A stretch of DNA of 64,000 bases, taken from the NCBI RefSeq assembly GCF_030209435.1, contig NZ_JARVRX010000030.1, positions 55,376 through 119,375 on the forward strand, given 5' to 3'. Made by a program: the position numbers and the translations under genes. The notes beneath the pieces were generated by a model, which was given only the letters and a program-made list of their open reading frames with translations, searched no databases and had not been told where the DNA came from. Each line of letters opens with the position of its first letter. Position 1 is the first letter of the stretch. The stretch comes from Mycolicibacterium sp. lyk4-40-TYG-92. GTDB taxonomy: Bacteria; Actinomycetota; Actinomycetes; Mycobacteriales; Mycobacteriaceae. Below, in pieces: positions 16,938-23,458 of this stretch.

Positions 16938-16965
16938 GCCTGCCGTCTCGGGGGTAACGGCAGGC
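16938..16965. terminator. Hairpin downstream of the deaminase gene
   Basis: GCCTGCCGT and its exact complement are separated by ten bases, flanked by partly paired GGA and TCC. It lies about 100 bases past the deaminase stop on the minus strand and upstream of the VC0807-like gene, so it plausibly separates the two transcription units. Confidence 0.5.
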
Positions 16966-17065
16966 TCCCGTACTGAATAGTGAAGCACCCGGGACGTCCG
17001 GTTCCTCGTCTCGATGCCGAAGAGTGACGTCGCAGTTGGCTAACGGTTCGGCGTCGGAACAGGGC

Positions 17066-17545
17066 TCATGGCCGGAAGCACGCTTCGTACAGTCCCTTCA
17101 TGGTGTCGGCGAGTTCGTCGGCGGGACCGTCGACGGGTACGCCGGGTGCCACGGCCGAAATCGGCAGTGCCGCAACGGGAGAGGGCGCGGCGCCCCATTC
17201 GCCGAGCCATCCGCCCAATTGTGCCGACGACGTCGCGTAGACGATGCGCCCGAGGCCCACCCAGGCGTGCGCGGCCGAGCACATCGGGCAATGCTCACCT
17301 GAGGTGTAGGTCACTGCGGCGGCCCGTTGCGCAGCATCGAGATGTGTTGCCGCCCAACGCGCGATGGCGAATTCGGGGTGCTGGGTCTGGTCGCCGCCCG
17401 AGACCCGGTTGCGATCCTCGAAGACCACGGCGCCGTCGGCGTCCACCAGGAGCGAGCCGAAAGGCTGGTCGCCGTCCTCCAGTGCCTCGCGGGCCAGCTC
17501 GACGCAGCGGTTCAGGTGGCGCAGATCATCGGCGGTGACGGTCAT
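17066..17545 (-). CDS. Zinc-dependent nucleoside/nucleobase deaminase
   Basis: A 159-residue member of the cytidine/guanine deaminase superfamily. HPEF (about residue 52) provides a zinc histidine and the proton-shuttling glutamate. EHCPMC (about 84-89) gives the two zinc cysteines in the PCxxC arrangement with PMC. The family includes guanine deaminase and tRNA adenosine deaminase. The sequence GSLLVDADGAVVFEDRN is typical of the small single-domain guanine/cytosine-type group, and the true substrate cannot be decided here. It is followed, 20 bases away, by the LuxR regulator on the same strand. Confidence 0.8.
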   Translation of the reverse strand: MTVTADDLRHLNRCVELAREALEDGDQPFGSLLVDADGAVVFEDRNRVSGGDQTQHPEFAIARWAATHLDAAQRAAAVTYTSGEHCPMCSAAHAWVGLGRIVYATSSAQLGGWLGEWGAAPSPVAALPISAVAPGVPVDGPADELADTMKGLYEACFRP

Positions 17546-17563
17546 GGCGTGAAGTTTACGGAG

Positions 17564-18244
17564 TCACAGATCGTCGATGCTGATGATCCGATCCTGGATG
17601 GCGCGCGCCACCAGCGCGGCTTTGGTGCCGGCCGGGCGGCCGGCGGCGATGTACTTGGCCCGGATGCGCTGCAGGTGGGTGCGGACGGTGCTGGGTGCAA
17701 GGAACAGTTGCTGCGCCACGAGTTCCTTGCTGTCGGTCTGGAACCACGCCAGGAGCACCTCCTGCTCTCGCGGCGCCAGGACCGGGCGCAGGCAGAAGTC
17801 CCGGTCATCGAGAACGGCGGCCACGCTGGGGCCCACGTAGGGGAACGGCGTGACGGCGGCCCGGATGGCTTTGAGCAGGTGCTCCCGCCCTTCGGTCTGG
17901 ATGAGATACGTCCGGGCGCCCGAGTCGATCGCGGTCCGGATGACGTCGCGGTCGGTGAGGTGCGAGTACACCACGACGTGGTAACCCCGCTTGGTGAGCT
18001 CGCGCACCGCGGCGAGACTGTTGGCGTCGTCCGCGGTCAGGCCCAGGACGACCACGTGGGCGTCGTCCTCGGGGATGGGGTGGCTGCGCAGGAATTCTTC
18101 GGTGTCGACGTAGTGGGACGTCGTGGTCGTGTAGAGCGCGTGGTCGTCGCGGAGCCAGGCCGCGATGCCGGCATGGACAACTTCGCACGAGTCGACGACA
18201 GTCACGCGTGAGACCTGACACCCAGCGAACGGATCGATCCGCAT
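17564..18244 (-). CDS. LuxR-family transcription regulator with a pseudo-receiver domain
   Basis: A 226-residue protein. The C-terminal LuxR helix-turn-helix (about 155-215) reads LAPREQEVLLAWFQTDSKELVAQQL, then LAPSTVRTHLQRI. The N-terminal half has the length and strand pattern of a response-regulator receiver. However, the phosphoacceptor strand reads VVVLGL instead of VVLxD, and the conserved lysine (YLIQTEG) is glutamine. It should therefore not be phosphorylated in the usual way. AAGGAG precedes the ATG at 18244. No histidine kinase gene is adjacent. About 500 bases without a gene lie upstream. Confidence 0.82.
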   Translation of the reverse strand: MRIDPFAGCQVSRVTVVDSCEVVHAGIAAWLRDDHALYTTTTSHYVDTEEFLRSHPIPEDDAHVVVLGLTADDANSLAAVRELTKRGYHVVVYSHLTDRDVIRTAIDSGARTYLIQTEGREHLLKAIRAAVTPFPYVGPSVAAVLDDRDFCLRPVLAPREQEVLLAWFQTDSKELVAQQLFLAPSTVRTHLQRIRAKYIAAGRPAGTKAALVARAIQDRIISIDDL

Positions 18245-18708
18245 CGGCTCGGACTCCTTAACAACCGGATCGCATTGCCATGTTGTCCGTCGAAGTTTGC
18301 TGTACGCACGTCGGCGGCACCTGTGCTCAGACTCTAATCCGCGGGTGTGGTGATGTACAGCATTCCGGCGAGAGGTACGGGTGTTTGGCAAATGTGCGGT
18401 GCCGCGAATTGGCGATGTGGTAGTGCGCGACGCTATGTACCAGGTAGATAAGTTTCCGATGGATTTCCGAGCCGCTACTGCGGGTTGCTGCCTGGTCAGG
18501 TGTATTCCCGGTCTGGGGCGCGGTGTCGCGGACCGCCGGTCTCGGTAAATCTGCTTCTCGGACGTCCCACATTGCATTTGCTGCGATTGTGTCACGTGGT
18601 TGCTGAGGAGAATGCAGTCCGAGGCGCCGGTTCTCTGCGGGAAACCGCAGTGGCCGGCTGAAATCCATTGGCGCGCAGGGAATGGGACCCCACTCTCGAC
18701 AGCCTGAT
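18245..18708. other. Gene-free stretch between LuxR and the thioesterase operon
   Basis: About 460 bases with lower GC than the surroundings (for example around 18400-18500). Open frames are short, lack ribosome-binding sites and look like noise. It should contain the promoter of the LuxR gene and, at its right end, the promoter of the KstR-type operon. No RNA gene was recognised. Confidence 0.5.
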
Positions 18709-18722
18709 TAGAACGTGTTCTA
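18709..18722. promoter_or_regulatory. KstR-type operator upstream of the thioesterase operon
   Basis: TAGAACGTGTTCTA is a perfect 14-bp palindrome that fits TnnAACnnGTTnnA, the binding site known for KstR, the TetR-type repressor of mycobacterial cholesterol genes. It lies 23 bases before the ATG of the thioesterase gene, a position that would block transcription. Confidence 0.8.
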
Positions 18723-18745
18723 GTTCAAGGGTGCTCGAGGACACC

Positions 18746-19354
18746 ATGCAGAAGCTGAGCGCCGACGAAGTGGCGCGGATGCGGGCCGTCTACGAACCGC
18801 TGACGCAGTCCGTGCGCGAGCTCATCGACGCCACCATCCGCACCGAGGTCGGTGCGGCGGCCATCGCCGCGATCCAGGCCGAGATCGATGCCGCCACCGC
18901 CCAACTCCGGGCCCAGCAGCTCGAGGGTTCGTTCGGGATCAGGTTCGGGGCGCACGGCAGCGAAATGCCCTGGGGCAATGCGGTGATCGGAGTCCGCAAT
19001 CCGATTGCCCCGCCGGTGGTCCTGATCCGGGCCGACGACGGCAGCGTGTCCGCCGACTTTCACCTCGGCGCCGCGTATGAGGGCCCGCCCGGCCACGTCC
19101 ACGGCGGGGTCTCGGCGATGATCCTCGACCATGTGCTCGGCGAGGGCGCGAGCCTGCCGGGGCGACCGCGGCTCACTGGCACGCTCACCATGCGCTACCG
19201 GCGCATGACGCGGCTCGGCGATCTGCACACCGAGGCCCGGATCGTCGGGACCGAGGGCATCAAGACCTATGCCGTCGGGCACATCGCCGATGCCGAGGGC
19301 ATCACGGTGGAGGCCGAGGGCGTGTTCATCACCCCGCGCTGGGCGCGGGACTGA
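18746..19354 (+). CDS. PaaI-type hotdog-fold acyl-CoA thioesterase
   Basis: A 202-residue protein. The N-terminal about 70 residues form a helical extension (SADEVARMRAVYEPLTQSV). The hotdog fold follows, with the signature PGHVHGGVSAMILDHVLGEGA (about 110-130), whose HGG motif forms the thioester-binding turn and whose aspartate is the usual catalytic acid. It is likely to hydrolyse an acyl-CoA or 4-hydroxybenzoyl-CoA-like thioester; the substrate is unknown. ATG 18746 has CGAGG upstream and lies just after the KstR-like operator; an upstream in-frame start would place coding sequence across the operator. It is the first gene of an operon with EthD and enoyl-CoA hydratase genes. Confidence 0.85.
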   Translation: MQKLSADEVARMRAVYEPLTQSVRELIDATIRTEVGAAAIAAIQAEIDAATAQLRAQQLEGSFGIRFGAHGSEMPWGNAVIGVRNPIAPPVVLIRADDGSVSADFHLGAAYEGPPGHVHGGVSAMILDHVLGEGASLPGRPRLTGTLTMRYRRMTRLGDLHTEARIVGTEGIKTYAVGHIADAEGITVEAEGVFITPRWARD

Positions 19355-19365
19355 CGGGAGATTCG

Positions 19366-20073
19366 ATGGAGAAGGTCATCGTCACGCTCCGGCGTGACAC
19401 CGCCGACGACGCCTGGTGTGAGCGTCTGCGCACCGAGGTCGCCGCGGAGTTGCTCGCGCTCGGGGTGCCCGGGTTGGCGGTCAACGTCAAGGACGGTGCG
19501 GTCCGGGATTCGCTGATGCTCTTGACGACACTCGACCCGCCGGTGGTCGCGGTGATCAGCGTGTGGACCCAGCAGTACTACGGCGCCCAGATGGCCGCCG
19601 TGCTGGACCGGCTGCGTGCCGAATGCACCGAACTGGCCGCATACCTCGTCACCGAGTCGGTCCCGATGGCCGGCCCGCCCGTAGTGCCGGCTGAGCGCAC
19701 CACGGGCCTGGCGAACGTGGCGCTGCTGCGCCGCCCCGACGGCATGGACGAGCGAGAGTGGTTCCGCCGCTGGCACATCGACCACACCCAGGTCGCGATC
19801 GACACGCAGTCGACGTTCGGTTACACGCAGAACGCGGTGGTCCGCTCGCTGACGCCCGGCGCCCCGCAGCTCGGTGCCATCGTCGAGGAGCTGTTCCCCA
19901 TCGAGGCGACCGGCAGCCTGCATGCCTTCTTCGGCGCCGCCGACGATGCCGATCTGGCCGACCGGGCCGGCAAGATGACCGCCAGTACGGCGGCCTTCGG
20001 CGCCAACGTGAACGTCGACACCGTGCCCACCAGCCGCTACATCATGCGAAACCCGTTTGGAGACAACCTGTGA
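19366..20073 (+). CDS. EthD-domain protein
   Basis: A 235-residue protein built as two ferredoxin-like (dimeric alpha/beta barrel) halves. The second half contains the EthD-like segment NVALLRRPDGMDEREWFRRWHIDHTQVA (about 125-150), with the conserved WxxxH type motif. EthD proteins accompany oxidative catabolic systems, and their exact role is unclear. It starts 11 bases after the thioesterase stop with CGGGAG before the ATG. It ends overlapping the GTG of the enoyl-CoA hydratase, so the three genes form one unit under the KstR-type site. Confidence 0.75.
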   Translation: MEKVIVTLRRDTADDAWCERLRTEVAAELLALGVPGLAVNVKDGAVRDSLMLLTTLDPPVVAVISVWTQQYYGAQMAAVLDRLRAECTELAAYLVTESVPMAGPPVVPAERTTGLANVALLRRPDGMDEREWFRRWHIDHTQVAIDTQSTFGYTQNAVVRSLTPGAPQLGAIVEELFPIEATGSLHAFFGAADDADLADRAGKMTASTAAFGANVNVDTVPTSRYIMRNPFGDNL

Positions 20074-20840
20074 CCGACGCCGCCGCGCTCGTTCAGATCG
20101 ACGACACCAACCGGGTCCGGATCCTGACCCTGAACCGGCCCGATGCCCTCAACGCGTTCAGCGAAGCGCTGTACGACGCCACGACCGTCGCGCTGAAGGA
20201 TGCCGCCGCCGATCCGGAGGTGTCGGTGGTGTTGCTCACCGGCGCGGGCCGCGCGTTCAGTGCCGGCAACGACCTGGTCGAGATGCAGGAGATGGTCACC
20301 AACCCCGAATATCGGATGGGGGAGTACGGCTTTCCCGGACTGATCGAAACGCTGACGGCGTTCTCCAAGCCGCTGATCTGTGCGGTGAACGGCGTCGGCC
20401 TGGGTATCGGCACGACCATCCTCGGCTACGCCGACCTGGCGTTCATGTCGACGACAGCGCGGCTCAAATGCCCGTTCACCAGCCTGGGCGTGGCGTCGGA
20501 GGCGGCGTCGTCCTACCTGCTGCCTCGGTTGATGGGCCGGCAGAACGCCGCCTGGCTGCTGTTGTCGTCGGAGTGGGTGAGCGCCGAGGAAGCCCTGCGC
20601 ATGGGCTTGGTATGGCGGGTGTGCGAGCCCGACGACCTGCTGCCGGAAGCTCGTCGCCATGCGGAAATCATTGCCTCGCGGCCGCTTTCGAGTCTGATGG
20701 CCGTCAAGCACGCGATGGTCGAGCCCACGCGCGAGGCGATCGTCGCGGCGACGCAGCGCGAGTCCGGTCAGTTCGCCGAGTTGCTCGGCGGGGCTGCCAA
20801 TGCCGATGCGCTGAGCGCGTTCGTGGGGCGGAAGGGTTAG
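20070..20840 (+). CDS. Enoyl-CoA hydratase/isomerase family protein
   Basis: A 256-residue crotonase-fold enzyme. The oxyanion-hole region is GAGRAFSAGNDLVEM (about 60-75) and the second oxyanion loop is NGVGLGIGTTI (about 110-120). The glutamate/glycine positions of classical hydratases are replaced by SLGVASEAASSYLLPRLMG. That resembles the 2,3-dehydroadipyl/isomerase-like subgroup more than the FadB hydratases, so the reaction (hydration, isomerisation or ring cleavage) is open. It starts at GTG 20070 in the overlap with the EthD stop (GTGA). The frame is open further upstream, but that part is not coding. Confidence 0.85.
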   Translation: MTDAAALVQIDDTNRVRILTLNRPDALNAFSEALYDATTVALKDAAADPEVSVVLLTGAGRAFSAGNDLVEMQEMVTNPEYRMGEYGFPGLIETLTAFSKPLICAVNGVGLGIGTTILGYADLAFMSTTARLKCPFTSLGVASEAASSYLLPRLMGRQNAAWLLLSSEWVSAEEALRMGLVWRVCEPDDLLPEARRHAEIIASRPLSSLMAVKHAMVEPTREAIVAATQRESGQFAELLGGAANADALSAFVGRKG

Positions 20841-21029
20841 CTAACCTGCCTTGTGCACCGGACAGTCGGTGCGGGCCGCTTCGATGATGGCCCGCACCGT
20901 GCGGCGGCAGCGGCCGCAGTCCAGGCCGGCGCCGCACTTCTCGGCGATCTGCTTCGAGGTGGTCGCACCATCCGCGACGAGTTCGGTGACGACCTGGCTC
21001 GTCACCCCGGTACACAGACATACGAACAT
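20841..21029 (-). CDS. bfd: Bacterioferritin-associated ferredoxin-like [2Fe-2S] protein
   Basis: Sixty-two residues beginning MFVCLCTGVTSQVV. The iron-sulfur ligands are CLC (Cys4, Cys6) and CGRC (about 38 and 41) in the CxC...CxxC pattern of Bfd, followed by a short helix-rich tail. Bfd reduces the haem of bacterioferritin to release stored iron, and bfrA lies 1 kb away in the divergent direction. The ATG shares a base with the TGA of the upstream gene (TGATG), implying translational coupling. Its TAG stop abuts the TAG of the convergent enoyl-CoA hydratase, forming a GGTTAGCTAACC palindrome. Confidence 0.85.
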   Translation of the reverse strand: MFVCLCTGVTSQVVTELVADGATTSKQIAEKCGAGLDCGRCRRTVRAIIEAARTDCPVHKAG

Positions 21030-21691
21030 CAGTCGGCCGCCTCGATCGACGTGATGTGGGCCAGCGTCCCGACGAAAACCGTTGGATAGACGCCGAATCC
21101 GGCTGCCGACATCCATTCGGCGGCGGCATCGGGATGGTCGATCCAGCGGCGCGCGGCGGCTTCGTTCTCGATCTGCTGCAGGATCAGCACCTCGTGGCCG
21201 TCGTCGAAGGCCCGGTAGACCCAGACCTTGCACACGCCCGCGTCCCGGAACCGGGCGGCGGCGTCGTGCACCTTGTCCATCAGCGCGGGTACGTCCTGAA
21301 CCGCGGTGACGACACCGACGACGACGGATGCGACGGCGTGTTCGCCCGGCGGTGGCGGGGCCAGATCGATCTTCTCGACCACTTCACCGGCGAAGATCGC
21401 GGGGATGTCGTCCACGCCGGAGGCGTCGAAGAATTCGAATATCGCCGGCGAACGCAGCACTTCGCGGACGGAATTCGCGTTGTGGATTCCGACGGTGGCC
21501 AGCACGCGGCCCGGTTCCCACAGTGATGAATAGACGACGACGTGATGTGCGGACAGTTCTGTGAGAATTGAGCGGTGCGATTTCAGCCGCTGCCACATCG
21601 ATTCCACATCGTCGACCCGATAATCCGCGGCAAGAATGAGCGAGTGCAAAGGTTGCGCGCTCATCGGGTCCTGCCGTTCTGGTTCGCTCAT
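21029..21691 (-). CDS. Hypothetical tandem dimeric alpha/beta-barrel protein
   Basis: A 220-residue soluble protein apparently made of two similar ferredoxin-like halves. The first is HSLILAADYRVDDVESMWQRLKSHRSIL ... VYSSLWEPGRVLATVGIHNANSVREVL. The second is SVVVGVVTAVQDVPALMDKVHDAAARFRDAGVCKVWVYRAFDDGHEVLILQQIENEAAARRWI. Such domains occur in monooxygenases, stress proteins and haem-binding proteins. No catalytic residues were identified. It shares an overlap with bfd and is divergent from bfrA across an iron-box-like site, so a link to iron metabolism is plausible. The start at 21691 (or 21664) is not resolved. Confidence 0.6.
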   Translation of the reverse strand: MSEPERQDPMSAQPLHSLILAADYRVDDVESMWQRLKSHRSILTELSAHHVVVYSSLWEPGRVLATVGIHNANSVREVLRSPAIFEFFDASGVDDIPAIFAGEVVEKIDLAPPPPGEHAVASVVVGVVTAVQDVPALMDKVHDAAARFRDAGVCKVWVYRAFDDGHEVLILQQIENEAAARRWIDHPDAAAEWMSAAGFGVYPTVFVGTLAHITSIEAAD

Positions 21692-21714
21692 GGCCGCGGA
21701 CGGTCGCCGCGGTA

Positions 21715-21733
21715 TTAGTGCAGTCTAACCTTA
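21715..21733. promoter_or_regulatory. Candidate IdeR iron box between bfd operon and bfrA
   Basis: TTAGTGCAGTCTAACCTTA matches 14 of 19 positions of the IdeR consensus TTAGGTTAGGCTAACCTAA, including the whole right half-site core CTAACCT. It lies 24 bases before the bfd-operon start and about 200 bases upstream of bfrA. IdeR represses uptake genes and activates bfrA from upstream sites in mycobacteria, so both directions could be controlled from here. Confidence 0.5.
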
Positions 21734-21934
21734 CTTAGGGCAGCCAGTCCATAGCTGCTGGCCAGCGGTGGAGTCGTGGATCTCGAAACCCGGAGAGACG
21801 GGTTCGAACGCGGCGAGAAACGCCGACCGATCCGGTCGCCTACCCAGGTGCACTCGACTAGGTTTGCAACAGGCACGTTGTTGTTCCGCGCCAGTGACAC
21901 TTGACCCAGCCCGATGGTGTTTAAAGGAGCCGAA

Positions 21935-22414
21935 ATGCAAGGCGACCCCGAGATCCTCAAACTGCTCAATGAGCAATTGACGAGTGAACTCACCGCGATC
22001 AACCAATACTTCCTGCATTCGAAAATGCAGGACAACTGGGGCTTCACGGAATTGGCGAAGCACACTCGTGAAGAGTCGTTCGAGGAAATGCGGCACGCCG
22101 AAACTCTCACCGATCGCATCCTGCTGCTGGACGGCCTGCCCAATTACCAGCGGTTGTTCTCGCTGCGCGTCGGGCAGACCCTGCGTGAGCAGTTCGAGGC
22201 CGACCTGGCCATCGAGTACGAGGTGGTCAACCGTCTGAAGCCGGGCATCATCATGTGCCGCGAGAAGGGTGACGCGACGAGCGCGAACATCTTCGAGGCC
22301 ATCCTCGCCGACGAGGAAGGCCACATCGACTATCTGGAAACGCAGCTGGAGTTGATGGACAAGCTCGGCGAGCAGCTCTACGCGGCACAGTGTGTGTCGC
22401 GCCCGCCGTCGTAA
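21935..22414 (+). CDS. bfrA: Bacterioferritin BfrA
   Basis: A 159-residue haem-containing ferritin. The four-helix bundle contains LTSELTAINQYFLHSKM (ferroxidase Glu18), EMRHAE (Glu51/His54), the haem-ligand methionine region LPNYQRLF and DEEGHIDYL (Glu127/His130), i.e. the full diiron ferroxidase set of bacterioferritins. It stores iron as ferric mineral in a 24-mer. AAAGGAG sits 5 bases before the ATG at 21935; an earlier in-frame GTG at 21914 is discarded. It corresponds to Rv1876. Confidence 0.96.
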   Translation: MQGDPEILKLLNEQLTSELTAINQYFLHSKMQDNWGFTELAKHTREESFEEMRHAETLTDRILLLDGLPNYQRLFSLRVGQTLREQFEADLAIEYEVVNRLKPGIIMCREKGDATSANIFEAILADEEGHIDYLETQLELMDKLGEQLYAAQCVSRPPS

Positions 22415-22488
22415 GCGGTGTGTTCGGACGCGGCCTCGCCCTTCAGGCGGGGCTGTTGTCGTTTCGCGATGGATTTGTCGAGAAAAAC

Positions 22489-22502
22489 TAGAACTTGTTC
22501 CA
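22489..22502. promoter_or_regulatory. KstR-type operator upstream of the CMD-family gene
   Basis: TAGAACTTGTTCCA fits TnnAACnnGTTnnA in every fixed position; the arms are imperfectly symmetrical (TAGAAC / GTTCCA). It ends 22 bases before the GTG of the downstream gene, matching the spacing at the thioesterase operon. Confidence 0.75.
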
Positions 22503-22524
22503 GTTTTGCCGTAGCGTGCGAAAA

Positions 22525-23007
22525 GTGAGCCGAATCGGAGATTTCACCGACGAAGACGTAACCGCCTGGGTGGTCAAGTCACCCGACATCGGCACGGCCA
22601 TGGCGGGTTTCACCAACGCCGTCTACACCAAGGGCCGCTTGCCGCTGCGCGTGCGTGAGCTGGCCCGCGTGGTGATCGCCCTCGACAACGAGTGCGTGGT
22701 GTGTCAGAACACCCGCGACTCGGCGGCCGAGGCCGAAGGTGTCGACGAAGACCTCTACAACCACGCCGGCGTGTGGCAGACCTGGCCCGGCTACTCCGAC
22801 CAGGAGCGCATCGCGGCCGAGTTCGCCTACCGCTTCGCTTCCGACCACACCGGGCTGCGCGACGACGAGGACTTCTGGGCCCGTGCCAAAGAGCATTTCA
22901 GCGACGAGCTGATGACCGACCTCGCGCTTTCGTGCGCCATGTGGCTCGGCATGGGCCGCATGCTGCGGACCCTCGACATCGGTCAGGCCTGCAAGATCAC
23001 CCTCTGA
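22525..23007 (+). CDS. Carboxymuconolactone decarboxylase / AhpD-like family protein
   Basis: A 160-residue all-helical protein. The CMD/AhpD core is LPLRVRELARVVIALDNECVVCQNTRDSAAEAEG (about 40-75). The CxxC (CVVC) and the following acidic helix match the AhpD active-site pattern ExxxCxxC plus a downstream His replaced by N/T (CQNTR). AhpD-like proteins are thiol peroxidase partners, while CMD proteins act in aromatic-ring catabolism. The lack of the His favours a catabolic or unknown role. A KstR-type site lies just upstream. GTG 22525 is used; an earlier frame start lies within the operator and is rejected. Confidence 0.75.
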   Translation: MSRIGDFTDEDVTAWVVKSPDIGTAMAGFTNAVYTKGRLPLRVRELARVVIALDNECVVCQNTRDSAAEAEGVDEDLYNHAGVWQTWPGYSDQERIAAEFAYRFASDHTGLRDDEDFWARAKEHFSDELMTDLALSCAMWLGMGRMLRTLDIGQACKITL

Positions 23008-23014
23008 CGGCGAA

Positions 23015-23458
23015 CTACACCAACCCCGTGGCGTCGAAGATCCACGACATGTCAGCCGTCGCGAAATTCTCCAGCCAGGACGGCGGCGCGAAATTCGACA
23101 GCGCGCCCATGTCCCAGTAGTCCTTCCACAGCGTCACCTTGCCGTGCTCGACCCGGTGCACGGTGACAAACTTGAGTACGGCCGATTCCCCGGTCTCCCA
23201 ATGCCATTCCTCGTGATGCTCGTACATGGCGTCGGCGCCGTTGGTGAGGAGCAGACCGTCGAAGTTCTCGTACGAGGCCAGCGGTTCCAGGCCGATCTTG
23301 AGGCGTTTGACGATGTCTTCAGGTCCGCGGGCGGCGGCGGCCGGCCCAACCGGCATGTCGAGGTAGATGCAGTCGTCGGAGACGAACTCCTTCAACCGGT
23401 CCCAGTCCCGCGCCGACAGCGCCTTCCATAATCCGTGGATCGTATCCTCAACCGACAC
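23015..23458 (-). CDS. Limonene-epoxide-hydrolase/NTF2-like protein
   Basis: A 147-residue cone-shaped NTF2 fold: ALSARDWDRLKEFVSDDCIYLDMPVG, then GPEDIVKRLKIGLEPLASYENF, then VTVHRVEHGKVTLWKDYWDMGAL. The D-R-D pattern and WKDYWD resemble limonene-1,2-epoxide hydrolase-type proteins such as mycobacterial EphG, but an active-site assignment is tentative. GTG 23458 has AAGGTGAG 7 bases upstream. It overlaps the end of the amidohydrolase gene by 11 bases, so the two are co-translated. Confidence 0.75.
   Translation of the reverse strand: MSVEDTIHGLWKALSARDWDRLKEFVSDDCIYLDMPVGPAAAARGPEDIVKRLKIGLEPLASYENFDGLLLTNGADAMYEHHEEWHWETGESAVLKFVTVHRVEHGKVTLWKDYWDMGALSNFAPPSWLENFATADMSWIFDATGLV

Noticed and set aside
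20835..20846. GGTTAGCTAACC palindrome resembling an IdeR half-site pair
   Set aside because: It is formed by two convergent TAG stop codons and is one base shorter at its centre than an IdeR box.
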